A stretch of DNA of 64,000 nucleotides from Pseudomonas sp. URMO17WK12:I2 (lineage in GTDB: Bacteria > Pseudomonadota > Gammaproteobacteria > Pseudomonadales > Pseudomonadaceae): the NCBI RefSeq assembly GCF_003253735.1, contig NZ_QKYW01000012.1, positions 103,354 through 167,353 of the forward strand. Reading direction: 5' to 3'. Position numbers and translations under genes: made by a program. The notes beneath the pieces were generated by a model. The model searched no databases and had not been told where the DNA came from. It saw only the letters and a program-made list of their open reading frames with translations. Each line of letters opens with the position of its first letter. Position 1 is the first letter of the stretch. This document shows positions 54,809-63,790 of this stretch, piece after piece.

Positions 54809-55096
54809 CTAAGTCTGCCTCGTATCCATTCCACCCTTGTTGCCATCGAAATCCTCGGGCTCCACGGGTGGCGCTTCGTCTGGTAGCGAGGTCGGCTCGC
54901 TTTCGGTGCCAGTGCCGGGATCCAGCCCGTCATCGTCCTCAGTGTCGTGCTCTCTGCCTGGCTGTTGGGCCAGGGGGCGCTTGATCGCTGTCACCGAGCC
55001 CTGCCTGGAACTTGGGGCATCAGGGGTTTGGGGCGCGACATAGCCTGGGTTGCCCTGGTAGTGGGGCGTCCCATCTTTCAGATTCATGACTTTCAT
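54809..55096 (-). CDS. Acidic low-complexity hypothetical protein
   Basis: Protein of 95 aa, MKVMNLKDGTPHYQGNPGYV, then a Pro/Asp/Glu-rich disordered tail (GLDPGTGTESEPTSLPDEAPP). CGAGG lies nine bases before the ATG, and a good terminator follows. No domain recognised. Confidence 0.6.
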   Translation of the reverse strand: MKVMNLKDGTPHYQGNPGYVAPQTPDAPSSRQGSVTAIKRPLAQQPGREHDTEDDDGLDPGTGTESEPTSLPDEAPPVEPEDFDGNKGGMDTRQT

Positions 55097-55320
55097 GACG
55101 GTGTACCTCGAGTTAGGCCAAAGAGTTGGCCTACTTCATCCGAGCAGGGGCTAGGGGCGAGGTTCATGTTCAAAGATGACCGCCGGGCGGATCGTGCCAG
55201 TCGCGCCGCGCGCCGGGGCGCTTCGAGTGTTTCGAGTACGGCGTTGACCATCTGTCCACTTTATGACACTTGATGTACATCCCACGGCCTAATTTCTATT
55301 GTAGACACTGGCCAAAGCAC

Positions 55321-55671
55321 ATGACCTTCACCGTACTGCTTGTCGAAGACGAGCTGATTCTCCGGCAACTTCTGATGGAGTTGATCTCGCCCCTGAGCCT
55401 GGAGGTGATCGAGTGTGCATCGGCCGACGTCGCGCTTGGCCATCTGGAGCGCGAGGAAATCGATCTGCTGTTAAGTGATATCCGCATGCCGGGGTCGCTG
55501 GATGGCTGGCAGCTCGCGCAGATCGTCTGGACCCGGTGGCCCAGCTTGCCAGTGATACTCACCTCTGGGCATCGAACGCTGGACAGCTACCAGATGCCTG
55601 CGCACTCGGCGTTCATCTCTAAGCCGTGGAACCTGAACCTAATGTACGAAGCAGTAGAAGCGTATCTTTAA
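55321..55671 (+). CDS. Single-domain response regulator
   Basis: Receiver-only protein of 116 aa: LLVEDELILRQLLMELI (acidic pair), LLLSDIRMPGSLDGW (phospho-acceptor Asp), SGH (Thr/Ser) and SKPW (Lys). No output domain, so it works by protein contacts or phosphorelay, perhaps with the sensor kinase at 53573 or the hybrid kinases nearby. The ATG at 55321 begins the fold; upstream in-frame codons are not conserved. Confidence 0.9.
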   Translation: MTFTVLLVEDELILRQLLMELISPLSLEVIECASADVALGHLEREEIDLLLSDIRMPGSLDGWQLAQIVWTRWPSLPVILTSGHRTLDSYQMPAHSAFISKPWNLNLMYEAVEAYL

Positions 55672-55777
55672 AGCATCAGGATGCCACTAACTCGCGAGCG
55701 ATAAGGAACCAAGGTAGTGGTCCACCAACCCCGGACACCTTGCCAGGCGAAGATGATCGCCACGCCGAGGGTGTTCA

Positions 55778-56045
55778 ATGAGCAGACAAGACCTACCTTC
55801 AGCCGCCTGCAAGCATGAGGCTGCCAGCTTGATGCTCAACCAGGGCTACAGCTGCCCTGAGGGCGCCAAATTCCTTGGACGTTAGTGAGAGCGCATTACG
55901 CCGTTGGGTCGCCTTGTTGCAACTGGAGGGTGGAGATTTCACGCCTAGTGCCAAAGCGCCCACGCTGAAGCAGCAGACGATTTAGCTGCAGGCCGTTTCA
56001 ACCGGTGGGAGCTTGAAAAGAAAATCCGTAAGCATCCAGCCAAGT
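55778..56045 (+). pseudogene. Decayed IS3-family OrfA transposase remnant
   Basis: Starts MSRQDLPSAACKHEAASLMLNQGYSCPEGAKFLG, then an in-frame stop; the next frame continues DVSESALRRWVALLQLEGGD, followed by another stop and a NRWELEKKIRK-like fragment. This matches the helix-turn-helix and leucine-zipper parts of IS3-type OrfA. No OrfB or clear terminal repeats remain. Flanking 55672-55777 and 56046-56316 show no supported gene. Confidence 0.65.
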
Positions 56046-56316
56046 CACCTTGCGCGATTTCGCCAGATATCAGCTGATAAGCGAGCAATTTGCGCTGCAT
56101 CGCTTACCCATCGGCTCCCCTTGTCGTCGCCAAAGACGTAGCATCATGATGACTAAAAATGAGGAGCACACGCTTGCTTAGCGCAAGCAGGTATCCATTG
56201 ATATGGCAGTAACTGGCCGGCGTCACTCGCCCGCTGCGTGGGTACCTGTTCAAGTGTCGACATTGCGCCACGTTGGGCGCTTACCAAAACAACCATTGAC
56301 ACCCAAAGTTGAAGCT

Positions 56317-56787
56317 GTGAATGAAACCGAATGGCAAGCCCTAAAGCCCAGGCTAAAAAAGTACCTCGCAATAGCCACGCTGCTCTGCTTCGTGGGCTTT
56401 CTCACCTATGGCTACCTTCACAAACCGGAGCTTCCCCCCCAAATAGTACTGAAGCAAAACTTCATCCCGGGGGAGTGGCTATATATCGTCGAGGAAGCCA
56501 GGGATCGCTCGGAGCCCAAGACGCTGAAGTTCTATATGGATAACCGTGAATCGACTGACGAAACCATGAAGGTGTACCTGGGCAAGACGCCGCCGTTTCT
56601 GGTCTCGGACACCGATTTGAAAGACGTGGTCATCCAACGCGTCGCCAACGGCCTGCACATCAAACTCAAAGGCGCGGTACTGAGATATCGAAGCGACCTT
56701 TATCTTGAGGATGGCGACACCTACACCACATATAGGGTAAGCCTTGACCAAGTTGAGACCCGACCGCCCTTGCCGAGCGGTCGGTAA
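56317..56787 (+). CDS. Hypothetical single-pass membrane protein
   Basis: From the GTG at 56317 it encodes 156 aa: a short cytoplasmic start MNETEWQALKPRLKKY, one transmembrane helix (about 17-37, LAIATLLCFVGFLTYGYL), and a periplasmic domain of about 115 residues with beta-type pattern. A longer frame to 56203 exists but its extra residues are basic and non-conserved looking. Family not recognised. Confidence 0.55.
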   Translation: MNETEWQALKPRLKKYLAIATLLCFVGFLTYGYLHKPELPPQIVLKQNFIPGEWLYIVEEARDRSEPKTLKFYMDNRESTDETMKVYLGKTPPFLVSDTDLKDVVIQRVANGLHIKLKGAVLRYRSDLYLEDGDTYTTYRVSLDQVETRPPLPSGR

Positions 56788-57135
56788 TCTTATTTGAATA
56801 GAGTGGCCAGCGTCGGCCATTACATGGGCATGAAAAGGAAGTGATCGCCCACGGAGTCGGCGTGAAACTGGCGCCCTCACTCAGGACTGGACACCAGCTT
56901 CATCAATCACCTGGCCCGGTTCGATGGCCGAGCAGTGGCGGGTGATGCTGCGTTCCCGTGGCCCGGGAGCGCCTTACTGCCTGCCTCGGTAGGCCCGCGT
57001 GGAAGAGCGGTGACGCAAGCGCGCCGCTAACTAGCCCCATCGATCTGCCATCTGCGATGCGAGGCTGATCAGCCTGATAGCCTGGCTACCGATTTGCGCC
57101 ACCTGTTGAAATGGTGAGGAAGGCTCCAGCCGCAC
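56788..57135. other. Spacer of about 350 bp, no supported gene
   Basis: Between convergent genes. No motif, ribosome site or clear terminator seen. Confidence 0.4.
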
Positions 57136-59055
57136 TCAGCCTTTTGCGAGCAGTCGCTGGATCATGCTCTTGAGCGCATTTACCGCGAAGGGCTTCTGCA
57201 GCAGTTCGGTCTGGCCACTTTTCAGCGCGATCGCCGGCACGGTATTTCCAACGAAGCCTGAAATGAACAGCACCTTGAGGGTCGGTCGGATGGCAAGCGC
57301 AGCCACGGCCAGCTCGTCACCATTCATGCCCGCGGGCAGCACGATGTCGGTGATCAGCAGTACCGTATCAGGCGCCTGCTCCAGCTCTTGCAGGGCTTGT
57401 GCGGCAGTCCCGGCCTTGGTGACCTGATAGCCGACCTCTTCCAGCGCCTCGCCAATGAGGTCGCGAATGGCGGCCTCATCGTCGACCACCAGTATCGAGA
57501 CGTTATCTACCTGAAGATCGCGTCCCAGCTCAGCGGGCTCGCTGACACCGGTGGTTATCGCCTGGTCGTGACTCAGCGGCAGGAACAGACTCACCGTAGT
57601 GCCTTGTCCCATGACCGATTCGATCCGTGCATCACCCGATGACTGTTGGGCGAAGCCATAGACCATCGACAGGCCCAGGCCGGTACCAGAGCCCAGGGGC
57701 TTGGTGGTGAAGAATGGATCGAAGGCGCGGGCGATTACGCTTTGTGGCATGCCCGTACCCGTATCGGTCACCCGGAAGACTGCGTATTGCCCAGGGCCGA
57801 GGATTGCAGAATCCTGTGTGGATTCAATGTGCGTCTGGCTGATCTCGATCGTCAGCCGGCCCCCGTGGGGCATGGCATCGCGTGCATTGATGCAGAGATT
57901 GAGGATCGCGTTTTCCAATTGGTGGGCATCGCAAAAGCACAGCACGGCGTGTTCCGGTGGCAGTACCTCCAGCTCGATCCGTGGCGTAAGCGTCCTGCTG
58001 ATCAGTTCTCGCATGTCCTGAACCAGCAATGCCAGGTTGACCACCGAGTTCGCCAGGGGCTGGCGCCGGGAATAGGCCAGCAACCGGTGGGTAAGCGATG
58101 CCGCCCGTTCGGAGGCGTTACGGGCAAACCCGACGAATCGTGACAGCTCCTCGTACTTGCCTTGGGCGATACGCTTTTCGAGCATGTCCAGACTGCCGGT
58201 GATGACGGTCAGCAGGTTATTGAAGTCATGGGCCAGGCCCCCGGTCAATTGGCCCACTGCCTCCATCTTCTGGCTTTGCTGCAACTGCGAGCTCACTTGC
58301 TCGAGCGCTTCCTGGCGCTCCTTGTACAGGGTGATGTCCCGCGCCACTGCCAGGTACAGCCCCTGCCGACGTGCGATTCTCCAGTTCAGGTGCAGCGGTT
58401 TTCCGTTGGCGCGAAAGCCCTGGGTATCGAGTTCTGCAATGGACCTTTTGCCCAGGCTGCGCAGTGCGTCCGATAACTGTGACGGCGAGATGAAGCTGAA
58501 AAAGCCGCTGTCTCTGAGCTCCTGATCCGTATGCCCCGTTTCGATCTGCCAGGCCGGGTTCATTGCCATCACTTCCCCGCCCTCGGACAGGGTACAGATC
58601 AGGTCAGGGGATATGTTCCAGATGCCATCTCGCTCCAGTGTGCGGCGTTCGATCTCATGCTCCAGGCGCTCGTTGACAGCGGAAAGGGCATTCAAGGTTC
58701 TGCGAAACAAGGCGCACACTACCGCCATGGCGAACGTCACCAGGGCAAAACTCGCGCTGCTGATCCAGGCAGTCCAGCCGTCATTGAAACCAATATCGCC
58801 AATGAAGAAATACTGCGCCGTGAGCACCGCCAGAACGCAGCCCAGCACCGACGGCAAGACGCCGAAGCAGAAGCCGATGAACATCAGGCCAGGTATGAAA
58901 AACAGGTAGGGCAGTGCGGTGAAGGGAAGTTGCACACGCAAGGCGGCGCAGAGCGCAATCACCATGACGGTGCCCGCGTAGCGCACCGGGGTGCTTGGCT
59001 GAGTGCGGGCGAGTCGACGCACCAGCTCAAGACTGCGAGAGAGAATACTGATCAA
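57136..59055 (-). CDS. Membrane-bound PAS hybrid histidine kinase
   Basis: About 639 aa from a TTG at 59055, which has GGAG six bases upstream; ATG 59133 is an alternative without a good site. Four transmembrane helices (about 20-130) of the DUF4118/MASE kind, a PAS domain (about 150-250, LICTLSEGGEVMAMNPAWQ), HisKA H276 (GGLAHDFNN), HATPase_c (NARDAMPHGG, DTGTGMPQSVIARAFDPFFTTK), and a receiver with D570 (LITDIVLPAG). It shares its kinase-receiver half with the hybrid kinase at 39699, suggesting related signalling. Confidence 0.9.
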   Translation of the reverse strand: MISILSRSLELVRRLARTQPSTPVRYAGTVMVIALCAALRVQLPFTALPYLFFIPGLMFIGFCFGVLPSVLGCVLAVLTAQYFFIGDIGFNDGWTAWISSASFALVTFAMAVVCALFRRTLNALSAVNERLEHEIERRTLERDGIWNISPDLICTLSEGGEVMAMNPAWQIETGHTDQELRDSGFFSFISPSQLSDALRSLGKRSIAELDTQGFRANGKPLHLNWRIARRQGLYLAVARDITLYKERQEALEQVSSQLQQSQKMEAVGQLTGGLAHDFNNLLTVITGSLDMLEKRIAQGKYEELSRFVGFARNASERAASLTHRLLAYSRRQPLANSVVNLALLVQDMRELISRTLTPRIELEVLPPEHAVLCFCDAHQLENAILNLCINARDAMPHGGRLTIEISQTHIESTQDSAILGPGQYAVFRVTDTGTGMPQSVIARAFDPFFTTKPLGSGTGLGLSMVYGFAQQSSGDARIESVMGQGTTVSLFLPLSHDQAITTGVSEPAELGRDLQVDNVSILVVDDEAAIRDLIGEALEEVGYQVTKAGTAAQALQELEQAPDTVLLITDIVLPAGMNGDELAVAALAIRPTLKVLFISGFVGNTVPAIALKSGQTELLQKPFAVNALKSMIQRLLAKG

Positions 59056-59299
59056 GTGTGGCTCCGGTGGGCCCGGTTGGAAAACGCGGATGTGAAAACG
59101 CTGGCGGTCGCTAGCGCAATAGTCTGCCACCATCTGCGTCTATCGGCAGCAGGTTCTACAGCTTTAAACCGCTCGGCAGCGAAACCCATAGTTTCCCGCT
59201 AATGGGGCGATGGCCAAGTGCAATTGTGAGGCTCAGACAGTGTAGCTAAGCTCAACGAGCTTACTGAACAGCTAACGCGGCGCCCCGATAGTGGACAAC

Positions 59300-61093
59300 A
59301 TGACCAAGTGCAATCTTTCGCCCGAACAAGAGCGGGCGCGGCTGGTTGACGTAGATCGCCTGACGTCCGACCTGGAGAGCGGCTCGGACCCCGTGCTCAA
59401 CAGCATCGTGGCGATGATCTCCGACCATTTCAAGGTGCCTACCTCGCTGGTCAGCATCATCGAGCGCGACTACCAGGTCTTCAAGGCCAGAGTCGGCATG
59501 GAGCCGGAGCGGACATCGCGCGAGATGTCCTTCTGCGTTCATGGCCTGGATGAAGGGGGGGTATTCGAAATATGCGACCCGCTGGGTGACCCGCGGTTTT
59601 CTGCCAACCCCTTGGTCACCGGCGCGCCCTTCATCCGCTACTACGCAGGCGCGCCACTGACGATCCAGCCGGGGCGAAGCCTGGGCAGGCTTTGCGTCAT
59701 CGATCATCAGGCTCACCTGCCCATGGATGAAGCGGGGCGCAGCCTGCTGCGTAACGCAGCCAGGGTGGTGGTCGCGCGATTGGAGTCGATTCATCGTGCA
59801 CATTACATCGACCCCATGACGGGCCTGCCCAACCGGCAGCGCTTCGAGGCGGACATTATTGAAGGTCCTGAGCAGGGTGACCGCGTCGCCATACTGATCG
59901 AGCCGCTTTCGGCATCAGGCATGGATCGGCTGGCCAAGGCGCTTGGCGGCGGTTTTTTTGCCAGCTTCATGTTGGCGGTCAAGGAGTTGCTGTTGGCGTT
60001 GCTACCCGATGGGGCACGCTTGTATCGCCCTGGAACCCTGGGTTTTGTCGTTTTGCTCAAGCCATCCACCGTGCCCTCGGTGCCTGCCCTGATCAGCCGC
60101 ATGGTGTCTGCATTCGATCGCCCGCTGTACAGCGCTGGCGTTCCGGTCTTTTCCGACGTGGGTATCAGCGTGCTGCAGCTGGAACGAGAAGCTGCAGCCT
60201 CAACGGATATCCTGCGCCTGATGGCCAGCGTCACTGACGCCGCGCGCCGCAGCGAGCAACGCTGGCTCAGTTACGATCCGGTGATCGACTCGAGCCTGCG
60301 CCGCAGCACCGCACTGCTCAATGCCATTGAAGCGGCGCTCATGGCCCCTGATCAGTTCAGGCTGGTGTACCAGCCTCGCGTCGATCTGGCCAGTGACCGT
60401 TGCGTTGCCGTCGAGGCGCTCCTGCGCTGGTCGCACCCCACCCTGGGTGAGATCAGCCCCGCCGAATTCATCCCGCTGGCTGAAACCACTGCCTCGATTC
60501 GTCACATCACCAGTTGGGTCGTGCGGCGCGTCTGCGAGCAGCTGGCGAGCTGGCGCGCTCAGGGCATCGAAATGACCGTTTCGTTGAACGTCTCGGCCCT
60601 GGACCTGACCGACGGGCAGCTGTTCGATCAGTTGGTCGAGGCCTTGCGGGTGTGCAACGTGACGCCGCGATTCATCGAGCTCGAATTCACCGAAAGTGTA
60701 TTGGTGACCGATTTCCAGGCCGTACGCGCTCAGCTGCAACGGTTTCGTGATCTGGGCGTGGCCATCGGCATCGACGACTTCGGTAGCGGTTACAGTAACT
60801 GGGCCTACCTGCGGCAGATTCCGGCAACCAGCGTAAAGCTCGACCGCTCACTGTTGGCTGACCTGCAGCCGGGTAACAGTGAATGGCACATCATCCGTGG
60901 CCTGATCAGCCTGGTGCGCGACCTGCGTTTGACCGTCGTCGCCGAAGGGGTCGAAACCGAGCTGCACTACCACCTTCTCAAAGGCTGGGGCTGCCAGCAG
61001 GGCCAGGGTTATTACATTGCCAAGCCACTACCGCCTGCCGAGCTTCTGGTTTGGCTTGGCAATGCTGCAAGGCACTCTGCAGGGCAGGGCTGA
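59300..61093 (+). CDS. GAF-EAL cyclic-di-GMP phosphodiesterase with degenerate GGDEF
   Basis: Protein of 597 aa. GAF domain (about 15-165, FKVPTSLVSIIERDYQVFKARVG, SFCVHGLDEGGVFEICDPLGD). A GGDEF-like region (about 172-330) begins DPMTGLPNRQRFE but lacks the GGDEF loop (RPGTLGFVVLL at its place), so no cyclase activity is expected. EAL domain intact: E372-A-L-L, NVSA, ELEFTES, DDFGSGYSNW, KLDRSLL, AEGVET, QGYYIAKP. It should hydrolyse c-di-GMP and thereby favour motility. Start ATG 59300 or GTG 59291; neither has a strong ribosome site. Confidence 0.9.
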   Translation: MTKCNLSPEQERARLVDVDRLTSDLESGSDPVLNSIVAMISDHFKVPTSLVSIIERDYQVFKARVGMEPERTSREMSFCVHGLDEGGVFEICDPLGDPRFSANPLVTGAPFIRYYAGAPLTIQPGRSLGRLCVIDHQAHLPMDEAGRSLLRNAARVVVARLESIHRAHYIDPMTGLPNRQRFEADIIEGPEQGDRVAILIEPLSASGMDRLAKALGGGFFASFMLAVKELLLALLPDGARLYRPGTLGFVVLLKPSTVPSVPALISRMVSAFDRPLYSAGVPVFSDVGISVLQLEREAAASTDILRLMASVTDAARRSEQRWLSYDPVIDSSLRRSTALLNAIEAALMAPDQFRLVYQPRVDLASDRCVAVEALLRWSHPTLGEISPAEFIPLAETTASIRHITSWVVRRVCEQLASWRAQGIEMTVSLNVSALDLTDGQLFDQLVEALRVCNVTPRFIELEFTESVLVTDFQAVRAQLQRFRDLGVAIGIDDFGSGYSNWAYLRQIPATSVKLDRSLLADLQPGNSEWHIIRGLISLVRDLRLTVVAEGVETELHYHLLKGWGCQQGQGYYIAKPLPPAELLVWLGNAARHSAGQG

Positions 61094-61451
61094 GCCGCAC
61101 GTGATGATTCGGGCCATCCACAAGACCCATGGTTGCCGGGATGAAGGCGACCTGTGCGTTGCCGGCTACGTAGACCCAGTCGCCCTTCGTGTCGTCTCAC
61201 TGACGGGGGCGCGTTGCCCAATGCCCCCGCGAACAAGGGGCAAGTGCCCGGTTTGCTCTTTCGCATACCTTGGCCTCGGCACCTGCTCGGTAGAAGGATG
61301 TGACCGGGATGCTGACCAGCTTTGGCAAACGCTGGCCAACGTCCATTCGCTCGAACGACCCCGTTCCAACACCGGCAACGAGGCCGCTCTCGTCCGCATA
61401 TGCAGGTAGAGGCATAGCCGTTTCGAGCGCGTGCGCCCAGGTGCAGGCCAG
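61094..61451. other. Spacer of about 360 bp, no supported gene
   Basis: Between convergent genes. Frames on the - strand lack start sites and motifs. Confidence 0.4.
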
Positions 61452-62603
61452 CTACAGCGCAGCCGATTCGCTGTGGTAGTGAACCTGGTGCGCCTCGCTT
61501 GGCAGCGGCACCTCCCACTTGAACAGCATGCGGCGGATATCCTCGTTACGCAGGCTGGTGTCGCGCCGGCTGTTACGCCGGTAGATCTCCTTCTCCGGCA
61601 CCTCCAGATACTGGATCTGCACCCTGGCCTGGTAGGCGTACAGCAGGTCGAGGGTCTTCTTGCGCATCTGCGCCGACAGGTGTGTGGAGTTCCACACGAA
61701 GGGCTGTTTCTCTCGCAGCAGCGACTTGGCCCGGTCGATGGCGAAGTGCGCGGCGGCGCCTTCGTTCTCGCCATGGCGCAGGCCCAGCGCCTCGCGGGCG
61801 TCGTCGAAGGAGATCACCGGCAGATCCGGGTGGTGTTTGGCCACCCAGGTGTTCTTGCCACTGGCCGGCATGCCGGACAGCATGACCACGTGCGAGCCTT
61901 CCGGCTCGTGTAGCGGGTAGTCGGGATGTACCCGGGCACCCCGGAAGTACTGGATACGGGTGTAGTCATCGACGAATGCCCGTGGCCCATACAGGCAGCC
62001 TTCCTCGTCGGCCAGCTCGCGAAACAGCTCGATCTCGTCGAGCACGGCCTGCTTGCCCACGTAGGTGCGCCCCTGCATGTCCGCTTCCGCGACCGCGCAG
62101 AGCATCCATACCGGCAACTCCCACGACAGCTTGTGCAGGATGAACTCCGGGCTCTGCCCACTGCGGTTGCCCGACAGCGCGAAGAACGGCAACTGGTGCA
62201 CCGAGATGATCCGGCAGACCTGCTCGCGCAACCCGAAGGGCATGCCAGCCCGCCACAGCAGCAGGCGGGCATCCACGGCGCCGCGCCGTGAGTGCCCAGG
62301 TTGGCCGATGCGCCCGGTTTCGCTATCGATCACCGTGGTGTCCGGCTTCGAGATGTCGTGCAGCAGCGCGGCCAGGAACAGCACCAGGCGCTGTTCCTCG
62401 GTCGCTTGCTGATAGCGCGGTTGCGCGAGCAAGGCCTCGACCACCATGCAGGTGTGAATCCACACGTCGCCCTCGGCGTGGTAGTACGGATCCTGCGGCG
62501 TGCTGGCCAAGCGTTGCAGCGCTGGAATCGCCTCCAGGCACGCCGGCGCGTCGAAGCGCTGGCCCGGTTTTGGAACCAGGCCTTGCAGTTGTTGAATGTC
62601 CAT
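61452..62603 (-). CDS. HD-domain and P-loop polynucleotide kinase (RNA-repair type)
   Basis: Protein of 383 aa fusing an HD phosphohydrolase-like domain (H50, H82-D83 in ALLHDISKPD, later HQLPFF) to a P-loop kinase: GMPASGKNTW at 244-253, FDDAR at 266-270 and an Arg-rich lid (RRNSRRDTSLRNEDIRRML). This is the HD-Pnk type of end-healing enzyme: kinase for 5'-OH ends and phosphatase for 2',3'-phosphate ends. ATG 62603 has AAGGAG upstream. It follows the RNA ligase gene by 14 nt, forming a two-gene repair operon. Longer upstream reading frame overlaps the ligase and is rejected. Confidence 0.87.
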   Translation of the reverse strand: MDIQQLQGLVPKPGQRFDAPACLEAIPALQRLASTPQDPYYHAEGDVWIHTCMVVEALLAQPRYQQATEEQRLVLFLAALLHDISKPDTTVIDSETGRIGQPGHSRRGAVDARLLLWRAGMPFGLREQVCRIISVHQLPFFALSGNRSGQSPEFILHKLSWELPVWMLCAVAEADMQGRTYVGKQAVLDEIELFRELADEEGCLYGPRAFVDDYTRIQYFRGARVHPDYPLHEPEGSHVVMLSGMPASGKNTWVAKHHPDLPVISFDDAREALGLRHGENEGAAAHFAIDRAKSLLREKQPFVWNSTHLSAQMRKKTLDLLYAYQARVQIQYLEVPEKEIYRRNSRRDTSLRNEDIRRMLFKWEVPLPSEAHQVHYHSESAAL

Positions 62604-62617
62604 TTTGTTGTTCTCCT

Positions 62618-63478
62618 TCAATAACCAGACCGCTGGCCATTCCAGTCCATCGACAGGCGAGGGGCGTAGAGGTCTACGCCGTCGGCCAGCAAGTTGGGAA
62701 TGAATGGCTGGTTCGCATGATGCTGGTCCGCATCGAGGATCGCCTGGACGAAGTCCTGGCGGACCCACTTGAGGCGTCCGTTGGTTTGTTTCTCGTCTTC
62801 GAGCTTCAGGTACAGGCCTTCCATCACCGTCGACTTGTCGCACTGCCGCCAGGCCCGTTCCAGGTCCAGGCCTTCGCGCTGCACCGTGGCTTCGAACGTG
62901 CTGCGCCATGCCGGCGACTTGGCCAGGGAATCGCCGAGCAGCTCGAGCAGATCCTTGAGCCGCGCTGGCGCCAGCCCTTCATGCAGCACCGGCACCGACA
63001 ACACCGGGCCGTCGCGCAGCAGCTGACGCCGAGCGGCGGTGGAGAGGAACAGGCCATGGGCCCGATCCCAGATATCGAACTCGCAGAAGAAGTGCGGCAG
63101 GCGGTCGTAGAACACCGAATGCTTCTTGTGCATCCACTCGCCGAACAGCACGTAGCGGTCTTCAAGGCGGCTCAGCAACCAATCCTCGTGGGCCACGGCC
63201 CACTGCTTGAAGAGGTTGAACTGGCGCTCGCGACCGCCACCGGTCAGGTAATGGCCGCGCGATTGCAGCAGCAGTTCACCGGCCGCGGAGAAGCTGATGC
63301 CGGCATTGGCGCCGTCCAGTTTCTCCTCGACGACCAGCCACTGCCCGCTCAGCGAGGCATAACGAACCTGATCGCTATCGGTATCGCCCGGCTGCAGGCG
63401 AGAGCTCTCCAGGTGGGGCGTGCGTGGGTATTTGTGTAGCTCGAGGTTTTGCGCATAGGCGCGGAAATCCATGTTCAT
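62618..63478 (-). CDS. Rnl2-like RNA ligase
   Basis: Protein of 286 aa with the nucleotidyltransferase motifs of ATP-dependent RNA ligases: motif I K53-L-D-G (VVEEKLDGAN), motif III-like YVLFGEWMHKKHSVFYD and FCEFDIWD, motif IV VMEGLYLKLE, motif V RLKWVR. It would seal RNA ends prepared by the HD-Pnk encoded next to it. Start at 63478 (MNMDFRAYAQ) is preceded by GGAG. The pair probably repairs broken tRNA or other RNA. Confidence 0.88.
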   Translation of the reverse strand: MNMDFRAYAQNLELHKYPRTPHLESSRLQPGDTDSDQVRYASLSGQWLVVEEKLDGANAGISFSAAGELLLQSRGHYLTGGGRERQFNLFKQWAVAHEDWLLSRLEDRYVLFGEWMHKKHSVFYDRLPHFFCEFDIWDRAHGLFLSTAARRQLLRDGPVLSVPVLHEGLAPARLKDLLELLGDSLAKSPAWRSTFEATVQREGLDLERAWRQCDKSTVMEGLYLKLEDEKQTNGRLKWVRQDFVQAILDADQHHANQPFIPNLLADGVDLYAPRLSMDWNGQRSGY

Positions 63479-63790
63479 GGGTTTTCTCCATTGCAATTGG
63501 GAAAACCGACGACAAGGGTTCAGGCGGGCAAAATGTGGGAAGCGGCCACGCAGGTGCGCAGGCAGCCATCAGGCACGATGGACCGTCGTCGGTATCAGGC
63601 GAGTTGGCTGGAGCAGGGCACTTCGTTCACCACTTGAGAGAGGGGGGAAATAAGGGGGCGCATTCAACATCTAAGAAAATCAGAAGTCAACTTTTATCTG
63701 GTCGTTGAGCCGATGAGGCGTAAACAGTGTGCCATTCGCTTGGCACGGATCGAGGGAGCATGGTTAGGCAGACTCCACATGACACTTTAG
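63479..63790. other. Spacer upstream of the RNA-repair operon
   Basis: About 310 bp with no supported gene. It must contain the operon promoter, which I could not locate with confidence. Confidence 0.4.

Noticed and set aside
62604..62909. Upstream extension of the HD-Pnk gene to 485 aa
   Set aside because: Overlaps the RNA ligase gene; AAGGAG and conserved MDIQQLQ start at 62603.
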